Shown here piece by piece: positions 41,926 to 52,568 of a stretch of DNA of 64,000 nt. Below the pieces are notes generated by a model. The model saw nothing but the letters and a program-made list of their open reading frames with translations. It did not search any database and had not been told where the DNA came from. The translations under genes were made by a program, and so were the position numbers. The first letter of the stretch is position 1; each line of letters begins with the position of its first letter. Origin of the DNA: Gari tellinella (lineage: Eukaryota; Mollusca; Bivalvia; Cardiida; Psammobiidae); NCBI GenBank assembly GCA_922989275.2, contig OV277863.1, positions 16,706,001 through 16,770,000 on the forward strand, read 5' to 3'.

Positions 41926-42061
41926 CTTTAACCCCTTTCAACGCCGAAATCACCTGACTTAGCAAACAGTTTGGATCCAGATCAAACTCCGCGTCAAAGT
42001 GCCTTAGATCTAACTTTTAAACGATCTTCCAAAGAACAATATTGAAACAGAAGACAATATA

Positions 42062-42990
42062 GCGGTGGAAGAAAGGCCTTAGAGTCAATGCTAAGAAGAC
42101 AAAGATCATGATCTGCGGCACTGGCCTGGATGTGCTAGAGAGCTCCGGCAAAAACAGCATCTTCTGTGGCAGCTGCAGGAAATGGGTCCACAAGAAGTGT
42201 AGTGGACTAAAGCGTCTAAGAGAGGACCCTACTTTCAAATGCGCGCGGTGTAGGGGATTAGCACGGCCACTTGACGGGATACTACAGACTGAGATCCTAG
42301 TAGGGCCGGACAAACTGGAGGTGGTAGCCTCTTTCTGTTACCTTGGAGACATGCTTTCAGCAGCAGGGGGTTGTGACCTTAGTACCACAACCCGAGTTAA
42401 AGCTGCATGGAGAAAGTTCAAGGAGTTGCTACCTATCCTCACATCTCGCCATCTCTCATACAAGACACGTGGCCGAGTGTACAGCACCTGTGTGAGGAGT
42501 GTGATGCTTCACGCCAGTGAGACATGGCCACTTTCTAAGCCTAATCTTCACCGTCTCCTGCGAAATGATCGTGCTATGATCAGACAAATATGCAATATCA
42601 AGCCACAGGACATTGCCACCACCAAGTCGAACAAGCTCCTGGTACAGCTTGGCCTGGATGACCTAGATATCATCCTGAAGGAAAGAAGGCTGAGGTGGTA
42701 CGGCCACGTGGAGAGATCCAGTGGTGCATTGAAGGTAGCATGTAACACACATGTTGATGGCACACGTGGGCCTGGAGGGCCTAGGATGACTTGGAAACAG
42801 TTGACAGAGAGGGATTGCAGAGATTGGGACCTCTCTGCAATCGACCCGAGAGAGAGAGACACCTGGAGATCAGGTGTAAGAACTGCCATGCGTGCAGCAA
42901 GCCAGCTACCTGGAAGGGGGCCCATTGATGTGGATATTGCCCCTGTACCTGCACGTTAATAAAAAAATCCGATAGTAGTAGTAGTAGTAA
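42062..42990 (+). mobile_element. 5'-truncated RTE-like LINE with GTA-repeat tail
   Basis: Homology begins at the end of the RT domain (RWKKGLRVNAKKTKIM, about 42065), runs through the C-terminal region, and closes with TAA, an A-run and GATAGTAGTAGTAGTAGTAA. A short microsatellite tail instead of a long poly-A is typical of RTE-type non-LTR elements. Confidence 0.8.
42108..42959 (+). CDS. LINE ORF2 C-terminal part, 283-codon open frame
   Basis: The open frame really continues 5' of this ATG to about 42065. After the RT end (KTKIMICGTG) comes a zinc-finger-like insert with CGSCRKWVHKKCSG and FKCARC, spaced as the second half of a PHD-type finger (C-x2-C-x4-H-x2-C ... C-x2-C). Then FCYLGDMLSAAGGCDLS, LLPILTSRHLSYKTRGRVYS, VMLHASETWPLSK, RRLRWYGHVERSS and GPRMTWKQLTERD: the standard region after RT in RTE-type and related LINEs. 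Undisrupted for 283 codons, so young, but lacks endonuclease and RT and cannot move itself. Confidence 0.85.
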   Translation: MICGTGLDVLESSGKNSIFCGSCRKWVHKKCSGLKRLREDPTFKCARCRGLARPLDGILQTEILVGPDKLEVVASFCYLGDMLSAAGGCDLSTTTRVKAAWRKFKELLPILTSRHLSYKTRGRVYSTCVRSVMLHASETWPLSKPNLHRLLRNDRAMIRQICNIKPQDIATTKSNKLLVQLGLDDLDIILKERRLRWYGHVERSSGALKVACNTHVDGTRGPGGPRMTWKQLTERDCRDWDLSAIDPRERDTWRSGVRTAMRAASQLPGRGPIDVDIAPVPAR

Positions 42991-43033
42991 TGGATAAAAC
43001 TCACGATTAATTTGACTCTGAAGTGGTTAAAAA

Positions 43034-43241
43034 TACAGTAAAACCTCTCTATTACGACCACTAAAACGAGGACTAATTGATTGTTTAAAAGACAGGTGAC
43101 AGCTTAAGGCAATGTGACAGTTAAACATAAAGCTCCTATGGGAGCTTTCTGTTTTACAGCCACTTTGCTTTAAGCAGTCATCTGCTTTAAACACCTTATG
43201 ATTAACATAATTTAGTGGTCGTAATAGAGAGGTTTACTGTA
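43034..43241. mobile_element. TA-flanked MITE (CAGTAAAACCTCTCT family), copy 1
   Basis: Ends TACAGTAAAACCTCTCTATT then ACGACCACTAAA, and TTTAGTGGTCGTAATAGAGA then GGTTTACTGTA: about 30 bp inverted. The centre (43102-43176) is a hairpin GCTTAAGGCAATGTGACAGT against ACAGCCACTTTGCTTTAAGC, related to the CTTAAAGCAGG module of TTAA elements. Confidence 0.9.
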
Positions 43242-43512
43242 ACTTTGAGATTTCTACAGACGACAGCTTTGGCCGACGACATTTACATTTACCTGATTTT
43301 TTCCTGTCCTCTTAAACTGTACATGTATGAGTAGTGTTGTGATCGTTTTGTTAAAGCTTTACTGGCATGTGATTTTATACTTAGTTATTCATGTCTTTTG
43401 TCAAAAGATATTGAGATTTTATGAATAATTTTATGATGTTAACCTTGAGCGCGCTATTTCAAAATTTCATGGTAATGGTTGCAAATAGTTTAGGCCCAGA
43501 CAAGTCACCCGA

Positions 43513-43762
43513 TACAGTGGAGAATGTGTTATTCTTTCCCAATAAACGCGTTTACGCTAAAACTATTATTTGCAGTGCAAACAGTTTGGAGCCAGATCAG
43601 ACGCCGGGTAACCCGGCGTCTGATCAGGCTCCAAACCGTTTGCCACCAAGATAAACAAGAATTATCAGAATTGTCAAAAAGTTGTTCTTTTCTACGTTTT
43701 AGCGCTTTGCGTTTGCGTACGTTTGCGTTTAAACGGGAAAGAATAACAGATTCTCCACTGTA
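43513..43762. mobile_element. TA-flanked MITE (CAGTGGAGAA family), 250 bp
   Basis: Complete; AATAAACGCGTTTACGC left arm, TTTGCGTTTGCGTACG right arm, palindrome at about 43578-43642. Almost identical with 56272-56521, hence recent. It interrupts a decayed palindrome (GCAAATAGTTTAGGCCCAGA). Confidence 0.95.
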
Positions 43763-44025
43763 ACCCTGAGCAGTTACAGGTATGCAATTGTATTTCTTGT
43801 TCGTGGCATGCAAGTGGTTTAGCGTTTCAAATAACAGGAAATATACAGTAAAGTAGACGTTGTTATTTGTAATAAAAGGTATTCATTAAATTTTTAATGT
43901 TAATGGTGTAAATATTCTTCAAATTTTACAGACAGTCGCTTGATGAAAGGCGAATAAATAGAATAAACGCTTTAGTATGCAATATCTCTTACATGAGCCA
44001 TGGACACAGCAACGAATGAGTTTAT
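43763..44025. other. Nothing recognised
   Basis: No gene or element recognised between the MITE and the next remnant. Confidence 0.5.
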
Positions 44026-44027
44026 AA

Positions 44028-44216
44028 AATGTACAGTGTTCCCTCCCAACAACGACTCCCTCCTTGCATCTGTTCCCTAAATAGGACAATTTTGTCTGCT
44101 TCAATTAAATTAAATTGTCGTCTGCTTTTTTTTTAAATCAAAGTTACATTTTGATAGAATAAATGAAATGACGAGTGACAAACAGCTTGCATCCAGATCA
44201 GACGCCGCGTTACGTT
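44028..44216. repeat. CAGTGTTCCCTCTCT-family MITE, left part
   Basis: ACAGTGTTCCCTCCCAACAA with CGACTCCCTCCTTG, middle ATTTTGATAGAATAAATGAA and GACGAGTGACAAACAGCTTG, ending in the left arm of the palindrome (CCAGATCAGACGCCGCGTTA). Aligns with 53322-53550. Confidence 0.8.
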
Positions 44217-44419
44217 TTCTTGAATTCTAGTACATTACACAACTGTTCATTGTGTAAGGCGATTTAAAAATGATGTGAAGTTGGCTACTTTTACTTAATA
44301 TTATTATATTAATGAATTAAATGAAAATAATGGATGTTCACTTAAGAATAAAATGATCAAGTAAATAGTGTGCTAAATGACAAACTATGTATCTGGATCA
44401 AATCCGTTTGTAACTGCAA

Positions 44420-45062
44420 GGAGGCATTCGCCTTGAGACCAAGCTGTCAGTGTACCGAGCAGTGGTTCTAACCACCTTGCTGTATGCCAGTGAAACATGG
44501 ACAGTTTATGCGTGTTATGCCAGACAACTCAACCACTTCCACAGAAGCCCTCTTCGCAAGCTTCTTGGTATTAGATGGCAAGACAAGGTTCCTGACACTG
44601 AAGTTCTCAAAAGATCAAAACTCCCAACTGTACATATGCTCCTTCAACAGTCACAGATGCGCCGGACAGGTAACGTGTGTCGCATGTCAGATGAGCGACT
44701 CCCAAAGCAGCTCTTATACGGAGAGCTCTCCACTGGTAAAAGGAAAGTTGGCAGCCAGAAAATAACGGTTCAAAGACTGCATGAAGGCTTCGCTTCGCAA
44801 GATGGACCTTCACACAGACACTTGGGAAGACCTGGCTCAGAACCGCCCTGCATGGAGATCAGCTGTGAGGAAAGGCTTGGTTGAAGCAGAGACAAGTAGG
44901 TTAGAGCATGCCAGGAAGAAACGTATGGACCGGAAGGCTCGAGAAGCCAGTACCTGAACAACACCATCCGACAACGTGTGTATCTACTGTGGACGTACCT
45001 TTGGTGACAGGATAGGCCTTATTAGCCACATACGCAATCATCCCAGAAACTCAACAACTTGA
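44420..45062 (+). pseudogene. LINE C-terminal region, frameshifted
   Basis: From GIRLETKLSVYRAVVLTTLL through YASETWTVYACYARQLNHFH, LGIRWQDKVPDTEVL and LPKQLLYGELSTGKRKVG the frame is intact to about 44770; the continuation (RFKDCMKASLRKMDLHTDTW, EDLAQNRPAWRSAV) is in another frame. A stop before the C-terminal C2H2 finger (CIYCGRTFGDRIGLISHIRN) separates it. Order and motifs are those of a widespread invertebrate LINE. 5' truncated, dead. Confidence 0.85.
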
Positions 45063-45206
45063 AGGTGCGGTCATGTTTGCATGGCGATGGACGAACAGCA
45101 CAGGTCTGCCATATCACATTACAAAGGAACGTGACATTACGTAATCCAACACAGCAGTCCTACATAGCAAGACATAAGCGCCATTAACACTCCGAGCATG
45201 ATTTGA

Positions 45207-46249
45207 GCCCCGTTCTCACTGTCCTAGATTTGGTGATCGGAGAGTCCAGGTTTAGCAAACCGGCAGTCGCCGGGAGTCACCAGGAGTTAAACCTTGGCGA
45301 CGCCCAGGACGATCTGGGATCGACCGTGTTCATCTGGCTCCCACCGGCTAACAGCCCCGGATGCTTTAAAATGTTTAATACAACCGGGGGTCACCGGGAG
45401 TCACCAGAACCGGCTTATTCCTGGGAACACCGGTGCAACGCAGGGAAATGCCGGAGCAACGCCATTACCGGCACATCCGTGGCAGGTCCGTGAACAACCA
45501 AGGTGTTAGAGGCATAGAAATGGATTTCTTTTTTTTTTTTAACAAAAATGCAAATTTCTGCATTTCATTTTTAGAGTTTGCATTTCGTCAGCGTTTAAAT
45601 AGGAAATAATATCATCTTCTCTATTGTATAGAGTAAATATAATACATAAAACGAAGTTACTCTTTCTAAATAAATAGCTTCATGCTTAAATTTTTATGTA
45701 CACTTCAAACAGTATGGAGCCAGATCAGACGCCGGGCAAACTGTTTGCCACTCAAATTAAAATGAAGTTTGAACAGTCTACAACATTATAGTGTTCTACT
45801 TTATTGTATTACGTTTGCATTTCATCTCATTTACCCTGAGATACAAAAGAGAACTGATGCTTATTCATGTTCGCCCCGGTTTAAGTCCTTTCCGGCGAAC
45901 ACCGGGTAACGTCGGCACGTCACCTTTGAACAACCGGGGTATGACGGGACGCCACCAGTGGTCACCGGGATACCACCAGCGATGACCGGGTTACGCCGTG
46001 TTATACCGGGATTAACCGGGAACAGGCCGGCTCTACACCGTAATTACACCGGGCCAAACTGGGAACTAACCGTGATAGTCAGGGGAGATCCGGCTTCATA
46101 GCCGGTTGTCTACCGGGGGGGGGGGGGGGGGGGGGGGACACCGGGAATATGAGAACGCAATACATTTTTTTTATGAAAAACGTCCCAGTTCACTCCGGTT
46201 CACCGGCTATCTTTTACCGGGACCTACACCGTGACAGTGAGAACGGTGC
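45207..46249. mobile_element. GC-rich inverted-repeat element with ACCGGG-rich interior
   Basis: Ends GCCCCGTTCTCACTGTC (45207-45223) and GACAGTGAGAACGGTGC (46233-46249) are inverted with one mismatch. The interior is unlike the rest of the window: packed with ACCGGG, CCGGTGA, CACCGGGA and complements, on both strands. A CAGTGGAGAA-family remnant occupies about 45541-45840. A 23-G run is at 46115-46137. Probably a non-autonomous DNA transposon; open frames there are chance. Confidence 0.75.
45541..45840. repeat. TA-MITE remnants inside the GC-rich element
   Basis: CGTTTAAATAGGAAATAATA with CTTCTCTATTGTA (45590-45629), then a palindrome half (CAAACAGTATGGAGCCAGAT, GGGCAAACTGTTTGCC at 45706-45755) and TTACGTTTGCATTTCATCTC. 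AT-rich, contrasting with the flanks. Confidence 0.65.
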
Positions 46250-47170
46250 TTATCTTCTTTTACAAGCTGATTAATGATGAAATGCATATCTGGGTACTGT
46301 TATCCACATGATAGATCTACTGCCGTAATGAAAACACAAATCTACTTGCGTTACTTGAACGTGAGTTTTTGACTACTGTACCCGCATTATGTTTTTGATA
46401 CAGATCAAAATAATAAATAAATATATAAGTAAATAAATTAAGATAAAAAAGTTAAAGAACCTGGTTTGGTTGATGACTTTTGATTAACGCTTTCAACACT
46501 GAACACCAGTAATGATGACTATTGCAAACAATTTTATCCAGATCATGCTGTACAGAAATTGGATTCATAGAATCTATCTCTTCGCATAAGGACATAAGGA
46601 TGCTTCTATACTGTCTTAAGAATTCTGAATGCATGCAGACGATGGTGTGAAGCAAAGGTAACTTAATAAGGCAGGGTGGAAATCATGCTGAAAGGTCCTA
46701 AAGCAAGGTTAAGATTTACTTTCATTAATTTTTCACTGATGCCTATGGGGAAGAAGGTTTGATATGTAAAGTAGACTGAGACAATAAAGAGAATGAGAGG
46801 AAGAGAGAGTGAGAGAGAGATAAATAGAGAGAGAGAGACACAGAGAGAGGGGGGATAGAGAGGGAAAGAGGAGACATGTGCAGAGAGAGAATTATGAGAT
46901 CCTACAAGATTAAATGGTGGAACTAGAAATCACGTTGATTGACGAAATATTTGACGATGTTAACGATGATAACGATCATAACCCAACTTAAAAAGTTCTG
47001 TTTGCTATTGAATCGATATGAGCATGTACATTTAGATCCCTTTTTGGGAAACTTGGTGATGATCATTTGAAGGATTATTGCTGTACACAATGCTCAAATT
47101 GACCAAGTAGGATAATGTGTATTCATCTTTTGAAAAAAAGAGAAAACGGAAATGAAGAACAGGGCATGGG
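46250..47170. other. GA microsatellite, otherwise nothing recognised
   Basis: An imperfect GAGAGA run at about 46786-46890. The remaining sequence shows no gene. Confidence 0.6.
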
Positions 47171-47175
47171 AAATG

Positions 47176-47259
47176 ACTCGTCACCTCAGTGCAATACAAT
47201 CGTAACTCAATACGAATTTATATATTGAGTTACGTTTGTATTGGGCTGAGGCAACGAGT
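47176..47259. repeat. Hairpin with 37-nt arms
   Basis: ACTCGTCACCTCAGTGCAAT ... GTAACTCAATA pairs with TATTGAGTTAC ... ATTGGGCTGAGGCAACGAGT, five or six mismatches, 10-nt loop. Related to no other element in the window. Confidence 0.8.
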
Positions 47260-49215
47260 ACTATCCGATAACTGAAATGAGTTTTTCAAGGCAAGGTTGT
47301 TTTACACAACTTAGGTTAAAATCCCATGGAAGCAAATCTTGTTTGCTAGTATGTAGTATCTAAATCATTACCAAAACACGCTTTTCAATCTAATGTGTTT
47401 CTTGTTTTGCCCGAAATGGAGGCAATTACCTTACTCACATGAACACTTTTTAAAAGAAACGATCAAATTGAGTGCTTTTCACTTGGTAATGTTGTAAAAT
47501 AACATGTAATTGGCAACAAAAGGCCTATGTTAATATACAACTAACAATATACATGTACATATATATCATAAAACTGCTTTTTTACCCTAAATCAAGGGCA
47601 GACAATTCAACCAAAAGAAGACTTTTATCAAACATTATCCTATTCTATCAATTATGTATAAATCCAGAATTTCTAGTTAAGATTTATTAATTGAAGTGTC
47701 CTTTTCTGCCCCCAAAAATGTTCTACATAGTAACAATATGACAGAAATTAAAAAAGGGAGGTAATTATTTTTTTTAATTTCACCCAAAGACTGTGCTTTT
47801 ATAAGCCAAGGGTTGTATATTTGGTTTGTGAATATATAAGGCTTTCATGTTAAGAATATTTCATGATTAGAATGTGTTTCTATGATGTATATATTCAACA
47901 TTTATAAAAGGGAAAAACTGATTTGTTTTGTATTAAAATTGCATTTTGTACTTTAAAGGGGAGATAACTTGACTAAATGATGAGTTATGTCCAGTTTTTT
48001 TGCATTTTTACTTTCAGTTGGATAATGTCACATAAATGAATCCCTTTGTGTTAGATATGTAACTTTATAAAAACAATTATATTAGTGCAACTACTACACA
48101 TAAAATTACGTATTTCTCGATTTATGCAAGGGGAGGTAATCTTCAAAGTCAGATTTCTGACCAAAGCCCCAACGCTCAAAGTGCAGAAAATAGGATCTGA
48201 ACCTACAGACCCTGCACTTTCAGAAAAACATAGTGACCAAAAGTCCCCCTATGGGGGGAGGGTTCACATTATTGGCCAGTAGCCTAAAACTTCCGAAATG
48301 AAATCCAATTGCGCGGCATGCTTCGAACTTTTGACACATGTCTTTACTGGTTTCATTGGTTATCAAAAAGGTAATTCCCAGCGTCATTTTGAAAACATCC
48401 AATTAGATTAGACGTTATATACTTCCATTTAGAAAGACTGTTTTGATACTAGTGAAATTAACATAAATTACGATGGTTAAAATTAGCACTTATTCGTATG
48501 AAATGGCTAGCGACGCGGAAGACGTTTTTCGTGGGAGTTTCGGGAAATAAGTTTTTTTTAGAACAAAGGCAAAACATTACACGCGGGAAACGAGGAATCT
48601 GCATTCTGGCATTTTTGGTATATATAGAAATTGAATACTTGGTGATGAAATATTGAAAAAGAAAATCGTGACAACAAATATTTTAGTAGACCTGGATTTA
48701 TCTCGTGACACGGTCATACAGTCTTATTAATTGTTCACAAAGTTAAGATTTGTTTTCTGTTTTTATGATGGATGGTTGTTTAAAGCAGGCTTAAAGTAAA
48801 ATGAATCCTCCATTAGACATCAGCCTGTCGGGATGCAGTGAAATTTTATATGCTCTCTTAACCCACAGGTTCTTGACACATAAAAAAAAAAAAAAAAAAA
48901 AAACTTTTTTTTTTTTACTAGACCTCTTTTTTTTTTACCCCGTATCTAGATCTAGATCTGTCTTCGATAGAATAAAACAATATTTACTTTAACTTCAAGG
49001 GAATAGTAAAGGCATATAAACTTATCTCTAATGACTATGAGGAATAAGAGTTAAAACATTATACATTCAAATCACATTATACATGCACTGTACTTAATTC
49101 TAAGTAAGGGTAGGTGTTTGACTGTGTGTGGCAAGTTAATGTTTAACTTTTTCAAATAAATTCTTTGATTAAGTTTTATGAGAGTCAGAGACTTATGAAT
49201 GTTTTTCCATAAGAC
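47260..49215. other. Plain AT-rich sequence with A/T tracts
   Basis: No genes recognised. A-run of about 23 followed by T-runs at 48882-48938, then TCTAGATCTAGATC. A stub of the GTTTAAAGCAGGC hairpin theme at about 48779. Confidence 0.55.
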
Positions 49216-50120
49216 AACCAGTTCTACCCTGATCAGGGGCTTCCTGTTCTGGATCAACTGTTTGCAGCACATGCCCAATCTACTTGTTTCTGCATTCCTG
49301 TTTCAGAATTTATTTATTTGAAGAAGAAAAAAAGTGAGCATATATTATCTGATTGAGTGTGACAGTAGTGTAGTGTGTATGGCAGAGAAAAATGAAAAGG
49401 TGTGTACATTTCACATGCTTTAAACTTTCAAATACTGATTAAAGAGACTTTTCCATTTTGGTCAAAAGACTACATGTTGTTTGCGGTTTCTGTCAAAAGT
49501 AATTTTTCCAATTTTTCCATTTTTACAATCTTGTAAATGGCACTGACACTGATCAGAGGACTCACCCAGGAGATCAGACTGGGTCTACACTTTTTCCATA
49601 GGTCCAGGCATTCATAGTTTCAGGATTTTTTTTTTGTATAGTTTATGTATAAAATAAGTGAATTAATGTGTTTCAGCTGTTTATCATTTTTGTGCTTTTA
49701 CAACCAGTAAGGCTTTACAATGTAATACTTTGTTGCAAAATAATGGAATACTAGTTAATGCAAGCTGCAGTCAGCGACTAAACTGGGAGATCAGCAGGTA
49801 TAATTGTAAACTTTAGTTATGATCGAAGTGTAACTTAAATATTGGTGCTGAACTTGAAAACAAAAATCCTACACAAACTGGTTCTTGCAAACAGATTAAC
49901 AGAATAATACTTATTTCAGCCATTTCCATATAAACACACTATACTATACACTACATATATGTATTGCTAAAAATGCACTATTTCATTGTTTAAAGGGCAA
50001 AAAAAATCGCCGCAGCGTGGGAGGGGGAGCCCTCCCGCACCCTCCCCCTATGCCCCAAATTCAACATGCCTTCAGAAAATCCTGGGGAAATCCCTGAAGT
50101 TGTTTGAAAATGTAAGCAAA
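49216..50120. other. Nothing recognised apart from palindrome halves
   Basis: CTGATCAGGGGCTTCCTGTT (49228) and GATCAGACTGGGTCTACACT (49572) are isolated palindrome remnants. Confidence 0.45.
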
Positions 50121-50127
50121 GTCTTAA

Positions 50128-50212
50128 TGTTCCCTCTTTATAACGGCTCCTTCCGAACAACACAGACAATATGTGTCTCACATTGGGTGTCGCTGTAGAG
50201 AGGGAGAACTGT
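50128..50212. repeat. CAGTGTTCCCTCTCT-family MITE, end fragment
   Basis: GTTCCCTCTTTATAACGGCT, CCTTCCGAACAACACAGACA and GTCGCTGTAGAGAGGGAGAA then CTGTA; matches the right ends at 53600-53684. Confidence 0.75.
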
Positions 50213-50215
50213 AGT

Positions 50216-50845
50216 TATCTAACTTGTAATTTGACAAAATACTGAACGTCCTTCCACTTCTTTGTCAGCAGATGCATACAGCAGATACAGATAAGTTCCT
50301 GATTAGACGCCGAATGACCGGCTTTGATCAAGATCCAATTATATAGACATCTGTTAAACAAAGTTCCTAAAACTACTGTTGAAAAATAAAATAGAAGCAA
50401 CTCGTTTTATCATCGGCATTGTTGACAAATACATGTATTGTCAAATTTTTATTAGCTCTTTACCCCCATATCATGTTTCTAGGATTGGCGACATGTGACC
50501 ACTTAAAACAGGTTGAAAGAAAGCAAACTGTCCACCTCCTCTCCGGGGCCTTCACTTTTTTGTCATTTTGCATTACACTATAGAAATACCCCTAACTAGT
50601 CAAAACAGGAAGTAGAATTTATTTGTAACTGGGGCTAGGAATTTTCTTCCCTTTGAGTGGCCGCTCAACACACAAGTCACAAACTAATGGCTTAATAGTT
50701 TTATTAACACCAAACATTTTGTAAAGCAATCACCCAATATATCTATAAAACAGACTCCCTAATGCTTGATGAAATAATGCAGAAAGCTCCTGCAATAACT
50801 TTCTGTATGCTTATTTTATCCTACATTAAGCGACTACTTGTATTT
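50216..50845. other. Decayed palindromes and hairpin remnants
   Basis: GATTAGACGCCGAATGACCG (50301), a CTTAAAACAGGTTGAAAG stub (50503) and AATGCAGAAAGCTCCTGCAA (50773) with TTATCCTACATTAAG. No gene. Confidence 0.5.
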
Positions 50846-50848
50846 AAG

Positions 50849-51015
50849 AAATAATCTATGTTCTACCGTTGTGAAACGGTATTTTACAACTGTTGGGAGT
50901 TGTGGTGCGCATGAATTGACCACGAAGGCCGAAGGCCTGAGTGGTCAATTCCTGCGCACCACAACGACCGACCGTTGTAAAATACCGTTTCACAACGGTA
51001 GAACATAGATTATTT
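50849..51015. repeat. Long foldback, about 75-nt arms
   Basis: AAATAATCTATGTTCTACCG ... GAATTGACCAC pairs with GTGGTCAATTC ... CGGTAGAACATAGATTATTT around an 18-nt loop holding AAGGCCGAAGGCCT. A few mismatches and one bulge near 50890. No coding content. Confidence 0.92.
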
Positions 51016-51480
51016 CGAATCTAACATGACCAGATTTAAAGAAATTCATTAGAAAGGAAATCAAATGCTCCATACTTATTTCCTCAGCGGCTGCAGTTTT
51101 TCGACCGAATAACTTTTTCCGCGGTATTACAAGAATCTAACACCCAACAGCAAATTTACATTTACCGATCCAGAATCTGGCATAGAACAAACATTACATG
51201 AAACAAGACAGAAGAATGGGAAAATTACAGTAACATGACTGGTTAAAAGTATATGGTCTTTACGGGATATATGAATAACGTATGAATGCACGAGGCCACG
51301 TCATGTCATATAACCGCGGGAGGAGCAGGGTAGAGAAGAGCGTTGTAAAACGTCTCAGGTATACCACGATGAGCTTATTCTATATTTATAGTGACCAAAA
51401 CGCGTGTCATGTGAGAATAAGTAATATACAAGGGTTTTAAAAACACACACTCCTATGCATTGCAAACAGTGCAGAACGTA
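51016..51480. other. Nothing recognised
   Basis: No gene or repeat recognised. Confidence 0.5.
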
Positions 51481-51487
51481 AACCATG

Positions 51488-51714
51488 TACCGTGGAGAAA
51501 ACGTGAAGAAAACGTTATTCTTCCCCGTTTAAATGCAAACGAAACGCAATACAATAAAATGTAGAAGATAACAAATTTTAAGAATTCTTCCTATTTCTTT
51601 TTTTGAGTAGCAAACAGTTTGAATGATGATCTGGCCAAAATCTGTTTACAGTGGAAATAATAGATTAAGCGTCGACGCGTTTATTTGGAGAAGAATATCG
51701 TCTATGCCACTGTA
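51488..51714. mobile_element. TA-flanked MITE (CAGTGGAGAA family), older copy
   Basis: TACCGTGGAGAAAACGTGAA (with a small internal duplication GTGAAGAAAAC), arm CCGTTTAAATGCAAACG, collapsed palindrome (GCAAACAGTTTGAATGATG with CAAAATCTGTTTAC) and end TATGCCACTGTA. Confidence 0.8.
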
Positions 51715-51813
51715 CGCGCACACTTGTGGCAAGAAGAAGGTGGGCTTAATACTGTGTGAACAGCGTAGACTAAGGACATTCTTATCTGAATGAGCGCTGT
51801 CAGCAATGCGGGG

Positions 51814-52064
51814 TACAGTAGAGATAATGTTTTCCTTCCTAATACCCCGGTTACGCTTAAACTATTATTTTCATTGCAAACAATTTGAAGCCAGATCAAA
51901 CGCCGGGTAACCCGGCGTCTGATCACGCTCAAAAATGTTTGCCACTCAGAAACTGGTAGTCTGAATTGTCAAAAAGTTGTCTTTTCTATATTTCATTGCA
52001 ATGCTTTCACTGTCAACGGCGCCAAAATGCGACTTTACAAACAGTATGGAGCCTGATCAGACCT
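51814..52064. repeat. TA-flanked MITE, right end lost
   Basis: TACAGTAGAGATAATGTTTT, palindrome at about 51877-51941 (GCAAACAATTTGAAGCCAG, GCTCAAAAATGTTTGCC), then arm TTTCATTGCAATGC; followed by a second palindrome arm (ACAGTATGGAGCCTGATCAG) which a TTAA element interrupts. Confidence 0.7.
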
Positions 52065-52315
52065 TTAACCCTTTCCCACATAGCATATTTCTAGTATTGA
52101 ATATAGGTGTCCACTTAAAGCAGGTTGAAAGTAAAGCAGAATGCGCTTTAAGCGCATTCTGCTTTACTTTCAGCCTGCTTTAAGCTATCGTCTGCTAGAA
52201 TATAGAAAATATTTTGTATTATACATATTTATGAATGTATAAATTGGAACTATTTTCTTCAGGGCAAGAATAAACTGAGTGCGCTAAAAGGCGCTTCTAT
52301 GGGGGAAAGGGTTAA
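52065..52315. mobile_element. TTAA-flanked MITE with CTTAAAGCAGG hairpin (copy 2), 251 bp
   Basis: TTAA at 52065-52068 and 52312-52315, ends CCCTTTCCCACATAG and CTATGGGGGAAAGGG. Hairpin 52114-52184 with long near-perfect arms (AAAGTAAAGCAGAATGCGC). Sister of 16832-17086. Confidence 0.93.
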
Positions 52316-52568
52316 GTCTTGTTTTTACGATCTATTGAAATTTAACAAACAGTACAGACCCTAGTCAGACGGGTATTTTAGGGGCTATGGATCTACATTA
52401 TTTAGAAAGGACGTGCGTACTCTTCACAGGTACAATGTTTGTAAAGAATAAGTATCTCGTCCCTCGGACTCGGTCGTTAATACCACAGGGTTGCACCGAG
52501 CTTAAGTCATGTGTTTATGAAAATTTGCTGAATAACCAAGGTTGAAAGATAAACAGTCGGCTCTTATA

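Larger units (their letters stand above)
41928..43030. mobile_element. TTAA-flanked element interrupted by a LINE
   Basis: TTAA at 41928-41931 followed by CCCCTTTCAACGCCG and a palindrome arm (CAAACAGTTTGGATCCAGAT) and, on the other side of the LINE, TTGACTCTGAAGTGGTTAA with TTAA at 43027-43030. The ends are inverted (CCCCTTTCAACG against CCACTTCAGAGT), only approximately. LINE occupies about 42062-42990. Confidence 0.5.

Noticed and set aside
42548..42925. 125-codon frame on the minus strand
   Set aside because: Antisense shadow of the LINE frame at 42108-42959.
45203..45509. Overlapping frames of 71-96 codons in GC-rich DNA
   Set aside because: Low stop frequency from GC-rich ACCGGG repeats; no domain or codon signal.
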